Below are positions 56,401 through 64,000 of a DNA stretch of 64,000 nt, piece by piece. Below the pieces are notes generated by a model. That model worked only from the letters and a program-made list of their open reading frames with translations, was not told where the DNA came from and ran no database searches. Position 1 is the first letter of the stretch, and every line of letters begins with the position of its first letter. The stretch comes from ENR-C587 sp942493235 (lineage in GTDB: Bacteria; Bacteroidota; Ignavibacteria; Kapaibacteriales; UBA2268): the NCBI GenBank assembly GCA_942493235.1, contig OW818676.1, forward strand, positions 1,240,001 to 1,304,000, given 5' to 3'. The position numbers and the translations under genes are program-made.

Positions 56401-58062
56401 GGCGTTAATGCTGCTATATCTATTTTGCCGATAGAATGGAAATTACGCAGGAAATTGACTGAAAATGATTCCGTATTGAAAATATTTAATAATAGTGGCT
56501 TCGCTGCTAAAATTGAACAAATCTATTTTGAAAACTCGGCACAGGCTGCTTTGGATAAATTCACTTTAACTGTTCCGGATTTAACTAATGAATTAGAACC
56601 CGGCGAAACATTAGAAGTGCCAATCAGCTTTATTCCGTCTGATGAAGCCGCTCGCACTACTAAAGTATTTGTGAAAATATTAGGTAAAGATACTCCATTT
56701 GCTACATCTTTATCCGGCGAGGGTTTTGTACCGAAAATTCAATACAGTTGGTTATGTCCCGAACCGATTAAACCGGGCGAGACCGCAAGCGGTGTTTTAG
56801 AAATTACTTCTACTGACACCAAATCAGGGCTCTTTATTCATGAAATTAAATTCGGGGATAATACAGGGCAATATTTACTACCAAGCAATACGACAAATAT
56901 AAGCCTTGGCATCGGTGAGACTCAACAATTCTATATTACATTTAAACCGGACAGTCCCGGCTCTAAGCCTGAAACTATTATCATTACAAGTGATGCGGTA
57001 GCCGGACCGAACAAATTACCTAAAATTGATGCTACTCAAAATATTAATTGCGAAGCTATCGGGCTGGCTTATACTAAATCAGTTGATTTCTCTAATAATT
57101 TAATATGTAGCGAGCTAACTCTGCCAATTGATATTACAAATTCAAGCTCCGAGTCTGAATTGATTTTGCAATCTTATGTAATTAATGGTGCCGATACTGA
57201 TGCTTTTAACTTAGATTTTACTCCTAACACAGTGGTACCTGCAAAGAAGAATCATTTATTGAATATTACTTTTTCTCCGACCGAGAAGAGAACATATTCG
57301 GCAACACTTATTATAAATACTTCTTATGATGAGCAATTAACTATATCATTATTAGGTAGCGGAGATAGACTTTATTATTATTCCGATCAAAGCGTAATTA
57401 AAGCTGAACCTGATGAAAGTATTGAGTTTAGAATACTTGCTAATGTTCCTGATTTATATCAAGCCTCTGTTACAGAATTAGAATTCGAGGTGAAATACCA
57501 CGAAGCAATGATTTCATACATAAATAATTCTGTATATAGTCCATTAAATGATTGGACTTGGGAAACACCAGTTGTAAGTAATGGATACCTTAAGTTTAAA
57601 GGTGCCGGCATACTGAATGCACCGTTTAAAGGTCATATAATGACAGTTAAATATCAATCTTATTTACCGGACACTTTGACTTCATTTATCTATTTAAAGC
57701 CGATTATAGCTGAATGTCCCACAGAAGATTCTCTCTGCACTAAAGTAAATACTGTCAATGTTTGTATTGACGAAGGTAGAATGGTTCAGTATTCTGGACT
57801 TCATACTCAGGTACAGCAATTAATGCCGAATCCTGCCGGAGATAAAGCTAATCTGACTTTTACAATGGGAATTAATGCCAGAGCAGAAGTTACTATAGTA
57901 AATTCTTTCGGCGAAACTGTTGAGACTATTTTAAATGAAAAATTAAAATCAGGTACTCACTCGATTGAAATTGATTTGTCAAAATACAACTCCGGCGTTT
58001 ATTTTGTCAGAGTAAGAGCAGGACAATTCAAAGATATTAAGAAACTGATAATTGCCAAATAA
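53485..58062 (+). CDS. Large secreted VWA protein with T9SS signal
   Basis: A 1525-aa protein. Signal peptide, then a von Willebrand A domain (~90-270) with a MIDAS motif DKSNSMNS and later FLTDGDPDA. SBBP-type repeats follow (~510-750: GLALHPKQNYFYIGGYFLD). Then several ASPM/choice-of-anchor-type beta-sandwiches (LGFSPKHTGL, ISFIPSDEAA, ITFKPDSPGS, ITFSPTEKRT), and a T9SS sorting domain (MPNPAGDKANL to end). Likely surface-bound; a role in adhesion or sensing can only be guessed. Confidence 0.85.
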   Translation: MRKLFYLLELMAIMLLTIVNVYSQSFSISEINSSKFPTITTSFVALDQDGNSYKNLQASDFSIFEGTKNLSSTAFVECQDTTIDPAVSVELVIDKSNSMNSPDGAPISVWVKEGAITFLNTLKFVTGTQVEIITFSQTARVLHPFSSNKTSLINSINSLEFAGGTNYNPPFLDENVGAISRLKNLTPSNIRRIIVFLTDGDPDATNPTQYNEIIQEALTANVQVYAITLKMPMNNDLKAISAQTGGKSYSVNTKDELNNIYNMFAIDIQTKKLCALTWTAPYGCAEADRYRDVKIIFNKPSQTKEVRSNYKAPVNSITKVETNVTIQYFGDPEVDAFQEKVIEITPDNSDFKASGYTISPNAYFTIVDWDVSGALGPPPFTIKKGETRKIKIRFTQSVTKAYRKSTFILEGEPCAPEITLVGGVSQVQIINPNGGEIFSTCDEIDIQWAGVTETTPVSLYYRTSDAGPWIPIASNVTGLSYKWKPNNINSNTIRVRAFIAAKSEYMWLHSAGGASEDEVTGLALHPKQNYFYIGGYFLDNAVFGPYSIKAKRKKDAFIALYGDDGIPLWVNRAGSTEDDVANSICTDSNGNAYIVGYCYQGADFGTMNPLIELSGKQYAYVAKYNFEGDLTSVKVLGATAIYISFTAVATKVKYQDGKIYVQGTYANDIVIGNLSLPKNMTKFQATYDTTSLDLRDLKTGWFDLTNTTSKTATDDQNNIFTTGSYTNSKTFGSYTINSAGGKDVFVNKFGGTPGSNDMSDETFKIQSLRLSFKEATSNIGTCRVNQTQSKVFQGFICNNGELPVHITNTVLSNSSEFFINSNLIDIVIMPDSCIPVELGFSPKHTGLISSVFTVEGECMTPISCTVTGYGICVAESIDSVYMGQVSIGKYNDSAIVCVFKNLNPFDIDINPVLDDETHFKILDAPGIKNVMAGDCYTVNLRFEPELEGTLSAIIDYQLSTDCDNVKTKVEGVGVNAAISILPIEWKLRRKLTENDSVLKIFNNSGFAAKIEQIYFENSAQAALDKFTLTVPDLTNELEPGETLEVPISFIPSDEAARTTKVFVKILGKDTPFATSLSGEGFVPKIQYSWLCPEPIKPGETASGVLEITSTDTKSGLFIHEIKFGDNTGQYLLPSNTTNISLGIGETQQFYITFKPDSPGSKPETIIITSDAVAGPNKLPKIDATQNINCEAIGLAYTKSVDFSNNLICSELTLPIDITNSSSESELILQSYVINGADTDAFNLDFTPNTVVPAKKNHLLNITFSPTEKRTYSATLIINTSYDEQLTISLLGSGDRLYYYSDQSVIKAEPDESIEFRILANVPDLYQASVTELEFEVKYHEAMISYINNSVYSPLNDWTWETPVVSNGYLKFKGAGILNAPFKGHIMTVKYQSYLPDTLTSFIYLKPIIAECPTEDSLCTKVNTVNVCIDEGRMVQYSGLHTQVQQLMPNPAGDKANLTFTMGINARAEVTIVNSFGETVETILNEKLKSGTHSIEIDLSKYNSGVYFVRVRAGQFKDIKKLIIAK

Positions 58063-58074
58063 TTAAATCGTTTC

Positions 58075-58905
58075 TTTTCTACCAACAGCGTTAGAAAGAA
58101 AGTTATAAGGTTCGTAAACTTGAAAGTAGGAATTGGAAAATAGGAATTTGCACGTCTCCGCACTATGCTCTGCGTAGTGCGGCTGGCAGCTGAAAATCTT
58201 TCACCCCCCCAAAAAACCTTCCACAAGGAGAGGGCTTAAAGATTATATATGGGAATTAGTGGATAGAGTTCGGAAATAGGAATCGGATAGTAGCGTTGGT
58301 AAAATAAGTTCTTTCTTCCAACAGCGTTAGCTGTTGAATATTGGTAGAATAGTAGAAAGTTGAAAGTTATAAAGTTCGTAAAGTTGAAAGTAGGAATTGG
58401 GAATTGGAAATTGGGAAATAGGAATATGCACGCCTCCGCACTATGCTCTGCGTAGAGCGGCTGGCGGCTGAAAATATTTCAACCCCACCCAAACCCTCCC
58501 CAAGGAGAGCTCTTAAAGATTATATATGGGAATTAGTGGATAGAGTTCGGAAATAGGAATCGGAAGTGGCGTTGGTAAAATAAGTTCTTTCTTCCAACAG
58601 CGTTAGCTGTTGAATATTGGTAGAATAGTAGAAAGTTGAAAGTTATAAAGTTCGTAAAGTTGAAAGTAGGAATTGGGAATTGGAAATTGGGAAATAGGAA
58701 TATGCACGCCTCCGCACTATGCTCTGCGTAGAGCGGCAGGTCTTCCAACATCCTTAGATGTTGAATATTGGTAGAATGAAAGTTATAAAGTTCGTAAAGT
58801 TGAAAGTAGGAATTGGGAATTGGGAATTGGGAAATAGGAATATGCACGTCTCCGCACTATGCTCTGTGTTGTGCGGTTAGTCTTCCAACAGCGTTAGAAT
58901 GAAAG
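58075..58905. repeat. Palindromic repeat mosaic
   Basis: The same units as at 30975: CAACAGCGTTAGCTGTTG, CTCTGCGTAGAGCGGC and A/G-rich filler. A unit of about 260 bp (CGTCTCCGCACT... to GAAAATATTTCA) appears partly duplicated between 58140-58500 and 58440-58740. No credible gene. Confidence 0.78.
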
Positions 58906-59052
58906 TAGAAACATACTCCCATTGATAGTGAATGTCTATAAGGTTACACGATGCGATTATTATCTAAAGGGTGGAAGTTGCGAACCAGACTTCATAAAAA
59001 AACTCATCAGATGAATGAATTCACCTGATGAGCATAATATTTCGCAAAGCAA

Positions 59053-59988
59053 TTATATTCTTCTTCTGAATCCTTTGCCTAATACTTCGTGAGCATTGGC
59101 AATAATTATAAATGCAGTAGGATCTATTGCTTTAACCTTTTCGGTTAGAGTCGGAATTTCTTTCATAGTGCAGACGGTCATAATCATTTCGCGATCAATA
59201 TTTCTGTAAATACCTCTTGTTTTGATTGATGTAGCTCCACGAACCAAATCATTCATAATTGAATCGGCAATCTCTTCATATTTATCTGAAATAATATAAG
59301 CTACACGTGCATAGTCAAATCCATCAATAATAAAATCTATGATTTTACTTGATACAAAAAGTAAGAATAAGGCATATAGAGTCAAAGTAAGTGCAGGTAC
59401 GTCGGCGGAAAGATTTTTAACTTCGATAATTATTCCTGCAAAACTTATTACAAAAAAGTCAATAATGATAATTGCAGAGCCGGGCTTAATACCCCATTTT
59501 TTATTCATTATGGAAGCTATGATGTCCGAGCCGGCAGTAGTCCCTTTGAATTTAAAAATAATTCCAAGACCTATACCCAAAAACACTGCACCAAGGAGGA
59601 CTAAAAAGAAGAAGTCGTTTTTTAATAATCCTTGTATAGTAGTTGAATTTTGAAGTTTAATAAATTCAAGACCGGGTATCCATGAATGACCTGTAAACAA
59701 GTCGATAAAGAATGAATTCAAAGTAAACGCAAAAAATGTTCTGAAAGCAAAGCTTTTGCCTAATTCTTTCAATCCCCATAAATATAGAGGAATATTTAAT
59801 GCCCACATTAATATACCGACCGACAAACTGCTGTCCATATAATGCAAAGCCATAGATAAACCACTAACTCCGCCCGGTACTACTTTAGCATCTATTAAGA
59901 ACACACCTATACCTATAGCCATAATCGCCGACCCAAGAGTAAGGAATAGGTAATCAACTATGGGTAATTTTTTAATCTTATCTGTCAT
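59053..59988 (-). CDS. YitT family membrane protein
   Basis: A 311-aa protein with five to six hydrophobic helices (LGSAIMAIGIGVFLID, VPGGVSGLSMALHY, FFLVLLGAVFLGIGLGIIF and others) and a C-terminal soluble DUF2179 domain (DGFDYARVAYIISDKYEEIADSI, GATSIKTRGIYRN). This is the YitT/DUF161 arrangement. Function unsettled; some members have been linked to efflux or folding. It stands alone. Confidence 0.88.
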   Translation of the reverse strand: MTDKIKKLPIVDYLFLTLGSAIMAIGIGVFLIDAKVVPGGVSGLSMALHYMDSSLSVGILMWALNIPLYLWGLKELGKSFAFRTFFAFTLNSFFIDLFTGHSWIPGLEFIKLQNSTTIQGLLKNDFFFLVLLGAVFLGIGLGIIFKFKGTTAGSDIIASIMNKKWGIKPGSAIIIIDFFVISFAGIIIEVKNLSADVPALTLTLYALFLLFVSSKIIDFIIDGFDYARVAYIISDKYEEIADSIMNDLVRGATSIKTRGIYRNIDREMIMTVCTMKEIPTLTEKVKAIDPTAFIIIANAHEVLGKGFRRRI

Positions 59989-60089
59989 ATCTCACCAATA
60001 TTGTAAAAAATTCTGTTTCGTAATAATTAAAAGACCATAAAATTACAAATATAATTTGAGTAAATAAAGGAGTATTTATAATTGCTACA

Positions 60090-60990
60090 GTTATAAAGTT
60101 CGTAAAGTTCGTAAAGTTATAAAGTTGAAAGTAAGAAGTAGGAATATGCACGTCTCCGCACTATGCTCTGCGTAGTGCGGTAGATCTTCCAACAGCGTTA
60201 GCTGTTGAATATTGGTAGAAGAAATTTGGGACTCCATTTCACCTCCGCTCTATGCTCTGCGTAGTGCGGCAGGTGGCTGGAAATCTTTCAACCCCACCCA
60301 AACCCTCCCCAAGGGGAGGGCTTGAAGATCATGTATGGATTTTTCTTTCAACATCGTTAAATGTTGAACATCGGTAATAAAACAGTTTATAGGCTAATCT
60401 CCAAATTCCCCTCCAATTGGAGGGGTGGCATCGCGAAGCGATGACGGAGTGGTTCTTTTTTCGGGGATAGGGGATAGGGGATAGGGAATTAGCAAGTTTG
60501 GGAGAAATCGGTTTCTTTTCTTCCAACAGCGTTAGCTGTTGAATATTGGTAGAAGAAATTTGGGACTCCATTTCGCCTCCTTACTATGCTCTGCGTATAG
60601 CGGCTGGTGGCTGGAAATCTTTCAACCCCACCCAAACCCTCCCCAAGGGGAGGACTTGAAGATCATGTATGGATTTTTCTTCCAACATCGTTAAATGTTG
60701 AACATTGGTAATAAAGCTGTTTAGCGACTATTTCTTAAAATTCCCATCCAATTGGAGGGGTGGCATCGCGAAGCGATGACGGGATGGTTCTTTTTTGGGG
60801 GATAGGGGATAGGGGATAGGGAATTAGCAAGTTTGGGAGAAATCGGTTTCTTTTCTTCCAACAGCGTTAGCTGTTGAATATTGGTAGAAGAAATTTGGGA
60901 CTCCATTTCGCCTCCGCACTATGCTCTGCGTAGAGCGGCTGGTCTTGTAACATCATTAGCTGTTGAATATTGGTAGAATGAAAGTTGAAA
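60090..60990. repeat. Palindromic repeat mosaic
   Basis: Palindromic units as at 30975. A stretch of about 330 bp is duplicated in tandem here (compare 60195-60545 with 60530-60890), carrying CATCGTTAAATGTTGAACAT, GGAGGGGTGGCATCGCGAAG and CAACAGCGTTAGCTGTTG in the same order. Open frames are repeat translations. Confidence 0.8.
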
Positions 60991-61093
60991 TATAATCTTA
61001 TAAATATTCCATATCTGGCAGATATGGAATATCTAAAAGGGTATTTTGTATTGAAAACCCATAGTAATTAGAAACAGCTGTAAGTCTAAATTA

Positions 61094-62431
61094 TTAAATG
61101 AATTTTTCAATATAGCTTTTTGCATCGAATTTTTTAATCTGGCTGTTATAACTCATGTATCTGATTTTCCCAAAAATTGGGCGGTCGTACCAAGCTCTAT
61201 CGTGAACACCACCGATTGACCAAGCGATGCCGGCATACCCGTTGGGGTCTCTTCCGTCAAGAGAATACTTATCATTTAAGTAAATAGCGTATTCTAAAGC
61301 AATTTCGGGAGTAGGAGTCCATTCAAGAATTTTCTTTGCCCAATACATTCTTAGGTAACCGTGCATTTTTCCGGTTTTTATCATTTGGTTATTTGCAGCA
61401 TTCCATAGGTCGTCATGAGTTTGAGAATTCTCTAAAATTTCTAAATTATAAATATTATCCTTATAATCATAATAATGCTTATTAAGGGAATCTTTAGCCC
61501 ATTTTGGAAATCCGCTAATGCTGTCATAATGTTTATTGTTCATACAGAAATTATCTGAAAGCTCTTTTCTGATAATTAGTTCGTCTAAAAAAGCATCAAT
61601 ATTAATTTGTTCGGCAGAAGATTTAGAAACCTCTAATGCTACTCTTTGAGCGGAAATTTTACCGAAATGCAGATAAGGCGATAAATTAGAAACATTATCT
61701 TTATCTGGGAAATTTTTCATTTCTTCGTAAGTATTCAGCTTTTTAGAAATAAATAATTTCAATGCTTTATTAGCAGCAGCTTCACTTGGTTGAAAATCAA
61801 ATCTGCCTTTATATTTAATTTTGGAGACATTTACTCGCTCTACGGATTCAGGAATATTTAGCTCTAATCTTTTTTCTTCTTTTTCTATAGTTGGGAAATC
61901 TATTAAATAGTCCGGTAAAACCAATTGAATTTTAGATCTGAGAGTATAAGCACCAAATTCTTGTTTTTTAGAAGCAACGAAAGCCGGAACTATATTGTGA
62001 GCATCTACTTCGATAAATGGAATGTTAATTCTTTCGATAATAGAGGCATTCCAATTTTGTTTTATTTTTAACGGATCGAAATCCGTAACTATCATGCCAA
62101 TATTGTTTTTCTCTATTAAGGAAGAAATAACTTGATTAGGTTCACCTTTTAATACATAAAAAGGAATATTTAGTTTTTTGAAATTATCTGCTGTATCGCT
62201 AAGCCCTGCAAGCATGTATTCGAAAATGTCTTCACCAGCATTAAGGAAACTGTCTTGACAAATAAAAATAACTGCGAAATCCGTATTATGAGCTTTTGCA
62301 AATTCAATAGAGTAAAGCAGAGAATAATTGTCGTTAACTCTCTGGTCTCTACTCATTGTATAAAGTATTATTCCGTCTGAATATTCAATATTATTTAGAT
62401 TTCTGTTTCTAATCGGCATTTTATCTTTCAA
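61094..62431 (-). CDS. phr: Class II CPD photolyase
   Basis: A 445-aa deoxyribodipyrimidine photo-lyase. The class II start is DGIILYTMSRDQRVNDNYSLL; the FAD-binding part includes YLHFGKISAQRVALEV, GYLRMYWAKKILEWTPTP and SLDGRDPNGYAGIAWSIGG with GVHDRAW. It repairs UV-induced cyclobutane dimers with blue light. Start 62431, or 62419; it overlaps the 3' end of the next upstream gene by 11 bp. Confidence 0.93.
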   Translation of the reverse strand: MKDKMPIRNRNLNNIEYSDGIILYTMSRDQRVNDNYSLLYSIEFAKAHNTDFAVIFICQDSFLNAGEDIFEYMLAGLSDTADNFKKLNIPFYVLKGEPNQVISSLIEKNNIGMIVTDFDPLKIKQNWNASIIERINIPFIEVDAHNIVPAFVASKKQEFGAYTLRSKIQLVLPDYLIDFPTIEKEEKRLELNIPESVERVNVSKIKYKGRFDFQPSEAAANKALKLFISKKLNTYEEMKNFPDKDNVSNLSPYLHFGKISAQRVALEVSKSSAEQINIDAFLDELIIRKELSDNFCMNNKHYDSISGFPKWAKDSLNKHYYDYKDNIYNLEILENSQTHDDLWNAANNQMIKTGKMHGYLRMYWAKKILEWTPTPEIALEYAIYLNDKYSLDGRDPNGYAGIAWSIGGVHDRAWYDRPIFGKIRYMSYNSQIKKFDAKSYIEKFI

Positions 62432-63635
62432 TAATAAATTGTGTTACTGTTGTTTTTCCTGCTTTAAATGTTCTTAAAAAATAAGTACCAGGAGTTAAAC
62501 CATTCAAACTAATATTAGACGATTTTAAAATATTATCTTTTACAATATTTCCATTTATATTGATAATTTGAGCTTTATCGAACATAATATTTTTTAGATT
62601 GATAAAATCATTAGCCGGATTAGGGAATAATTCGCTTGAATTTGAATAATTAAATCTATCATCTACACCTAATGTAGAAACAATATAATATTTTGTTTCG
62701 TAATTCCAATTGCTGCCATCCCAGCAATTATAGTAATCGGCAACAAAATTCCAATTTTCGTCATATTCATCTTTAAATTGGGTAGCCATTATAAATTCAC
62801 CAGTCGTATCAGCAATTAAATGAAATTGAGTATCCTTAAATCCATTATCAAAATATGTTTCTATGTATTTATAATCATTACGGTAGTCGTCTTCTCCAAA
62901 ATAAACCTGCCAAATAGTAGTATAAAGCAAATCATTATCATAATAATCATACAGCATTCTCTGAACAGCTTCCCATTTATTCGAAATATAACTTGAATCT
63001 GACTCAATAACAAGCAAATCTTTTTCATTATATAAATAGCTTACTTTTAGAGTAGGTTCAAAAAAGCCATCATAATTATTATTTTCAATTTTATCGATTA
63101 GCTTTTTATTAGTGTCATAAATATATAAAGTGACAGTCTTTAGCTGAAAGTCATTAATAAAATCATAGAAAAAGACTGAATCAATTCTTCCGTCTTCAAG
63201 ATATTTGTATGTCTTTTTTTGTGTAGGCTTAAGTTCGGTATTATTTGCATAGTACTCTGTAGCTTCGCTTAGATAATACTTATCATTGATTTTTACGTAT
63301 GTTTTTAATAATTTATAGCGTATAATCCATTCTCCGTTTAAGTATTCTTCTTTATTATGTTCAATCATTTTGTTATTTTCATCATATTGATAAGTAAGAT
63401 GCCGATAATTAGATTTGATATTATTACTATCGATATGGTAATCAAATTCTTCAATTAACTGGTCATTTGAATTATATGTCGAAACAGCTGAAAAATTATC
63501 AACCCATTTCTTGTTATTTACATCAGAAGTGTCCCATACAGCAGTATTCATAATGACTTCAATAGAATGGAACTGCGAAAAGACGGCTTGTGAAGACAAA
63601 ATCAAGCTAAAAAAAAGGTAAAGTAACCTCTTCAT
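62421..63635 (-). CDS. Secreted T9SS protein, DUF-type repeats
   Basis: A 404-aa protein with a signal peptide (KRLLYLFFSLILSSQAVFS). The body consists of repeats around Tyr and Asp (HLTYQYDENNKMIEHNKEE, VTLYIYDTNKKLIDKIENN, KVSYLYNEKDLLVIESD) similar to those seen in FCB secreted proteins. C-terminal LFPNPANDFINLKNI to TQFIIER is a T9SS sorting domain. It overlaps phr by 11 bp, so they are co-transcribed. Function unknown. Confidence 0.78.
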   Translation of the reverse strand: MKRLLYLFFSLILSSQAVFSQFHSIEVIMNTAVWDTSDVNNKKWVDNFSAVSTYNSNDQLIEEFDYHIDSNNIKSNYRHLTYQYDENNKMIEHNKEEYLNGEWIIRYKLLKTYVKINDKYYLSEATEYYANNTELKPTQKKTYKYLEDGRIDSVFFYDFINDFQLKTVTLYIYDTNKKLIDKIENNNYDGFFEPTLKVSYLYNEKDLLVIESDSSYISNKWEAVQRMLYDYYDNDLLYTTIWQVYFGEDDYRNDYKYIETYFDNGFKDTQFHLIADTTGEFIMATQFKDEYDENWNFVADYYNCWDGSNWNYETKYYIVSTLGVDDRFNYSNSSELFPNPANDFINLKNIMFDKAQIININGNIVKDNILKSSNISLNGLTPGTYFLRTFKAGKTTVTQFIIER

Positions 63636-63826
63636 ATTTTACTCCTTATTATTATATTTTCAAATTAATATCCGCTATTATAAAAAAAATATTGCATTTT
63701 AACAAGGAAATACTTAAATTTAGTAAATAAAAAATATCAATAACAGATATTTGAGTTTGAAAATTAAAATTTATGAATTTCATAAGAATAAGAAATATTT
63801 TGATTAACGTATATTGAGGTGAATTG

Positions 63827-64000
63827 ATGAAATTTTCAAAACGCATTTTTTTATCCCTGCTTATACTAATTATTGCGAGCAGCAACGCCCTTCTATGCCA
63901 GACTGTCTATGAAGAATTGATTGTCGGGAAGCATACTGATGAAGCAGTAGGAGTCTTTGTAAATGAAGGGAATACTATGGTTGCTACTTGTAGTCTTGAC
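63827..64000 (+). CDS. Exported protein, 5' end only
   Basis: Starts at ATG 63827 and runs off the window after 58 codons. A signal peptide (KFSKRIFLSLLILIIASSNA) is followed by LLCQTVYEELIVGKHTD. A reverse-strand frame over the start has no support. Too short for a family call. Confidence 0.6.
   Translation, partial: MKFSKRIFLSLLILIIASSNALLCQTVYEELIVGKHTDEAVGVFVNEGNTMVATCSLD

Noticed and set aside
63652..63885. Reverse-strand 77-aa frame near the window end
   Set aside because: It overlaps the signal peptide gene starting at 63827 and has no family support.
1..64000. tRNA, rRNA or riboswitch genes
   Set aside because: None recognised by eye in any intergenic region; a covariance-model scan would be needed to exclude small RNAs.

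Overview
The window is AT-rich DNA, probably chromosomal, from a member of the Fibrobacterota-Chlorobiota-Bacteroidota (FCB) group. Five secreted proteins end in, or appear to end in, type IX secretion (T9SS) sorting domains. The Rhs core is of the Bacteroidota type, and rpoN, der, engB, a DUF4175 protein and a class II photolyase are present. A Kapabacteria- or Ignavibacteria-like lineage would fit, but the sequence alone does not prove it. I see no tRNA, rRNA or CRISPR array.

Positions 1-26264 hold an unusual one-directional accessory array. The 3' end of the Rhs core (protein motif SRSYTDP..YSHRYGFNGM.EDNELKGEG) recurs 18 times, whole or truncated. Twelve small toxin-antitoxin (TA) modules sit between core copies: three MNT/HEPN (one dead), one VapBC, two UPF0175/DUF3368, three HicBA, one RelE-type, one DUF4160/DUF2442 and one Phd/YoeB. 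Six core copies continue into a C-terminal toxin domain: one NlpC/P60-like, one metzincin, three other zincin-like (one with an internal stop, one with an altered zinc motif) and one L,D-transpeptidase-like. Each is followed by a gene for an exported, lipidated or membrane-anchored protein, taken here as the immunity protein. Many core fragments have their own ATG next to or overlapping the stop of the preceding TA gene, so Rhs tips look translationally coupled to TA modules. The array also carries an IS21-type element inside an MNT gene (6-bp target duplication), a roughly 985-bp duplicated cassette 22.9 kb apart, and three places where only the tail of an older toxin survives in front of its immunity gene. 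A strong hairpin at 26224-26254 closes the array.

From 26.3 kb the DNA looks like ordinary chromosome. It holds an isochorismatase-like hydrolase and a cupin (minus strand), a CotH/lamin-tail T9SS protein, a Ycf48-like T9SS protein, a DUF4175 - YbbR - outer-membrane barrel - EngB cluster, a GT-C-like membrane protein, rpoN with a DUF3109 gene, der, a two-gene sensor kinase/response regulator unit, a macro-domain protein, an S66 LD-carboxypeptidase, a 1525-aa VWA T9SS protein, a YitT-family protein, a class II photolyase and another T9SS protein.

Four intergenic stretches (about 31.0-31.7, 33.3-33.8, 58.1-58.9 and 60.1-61.0 kb) are mosaics of the same few short palindromes and contain no credible genes.

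Working model (inference): the array is a store of envelope-targeting Rhs tips with their immunity genes, in which TA modules have been placed between the repeated core copies. The TA modules would give each tip a translation start and could penalise deletions caused by recombination between the repeats.
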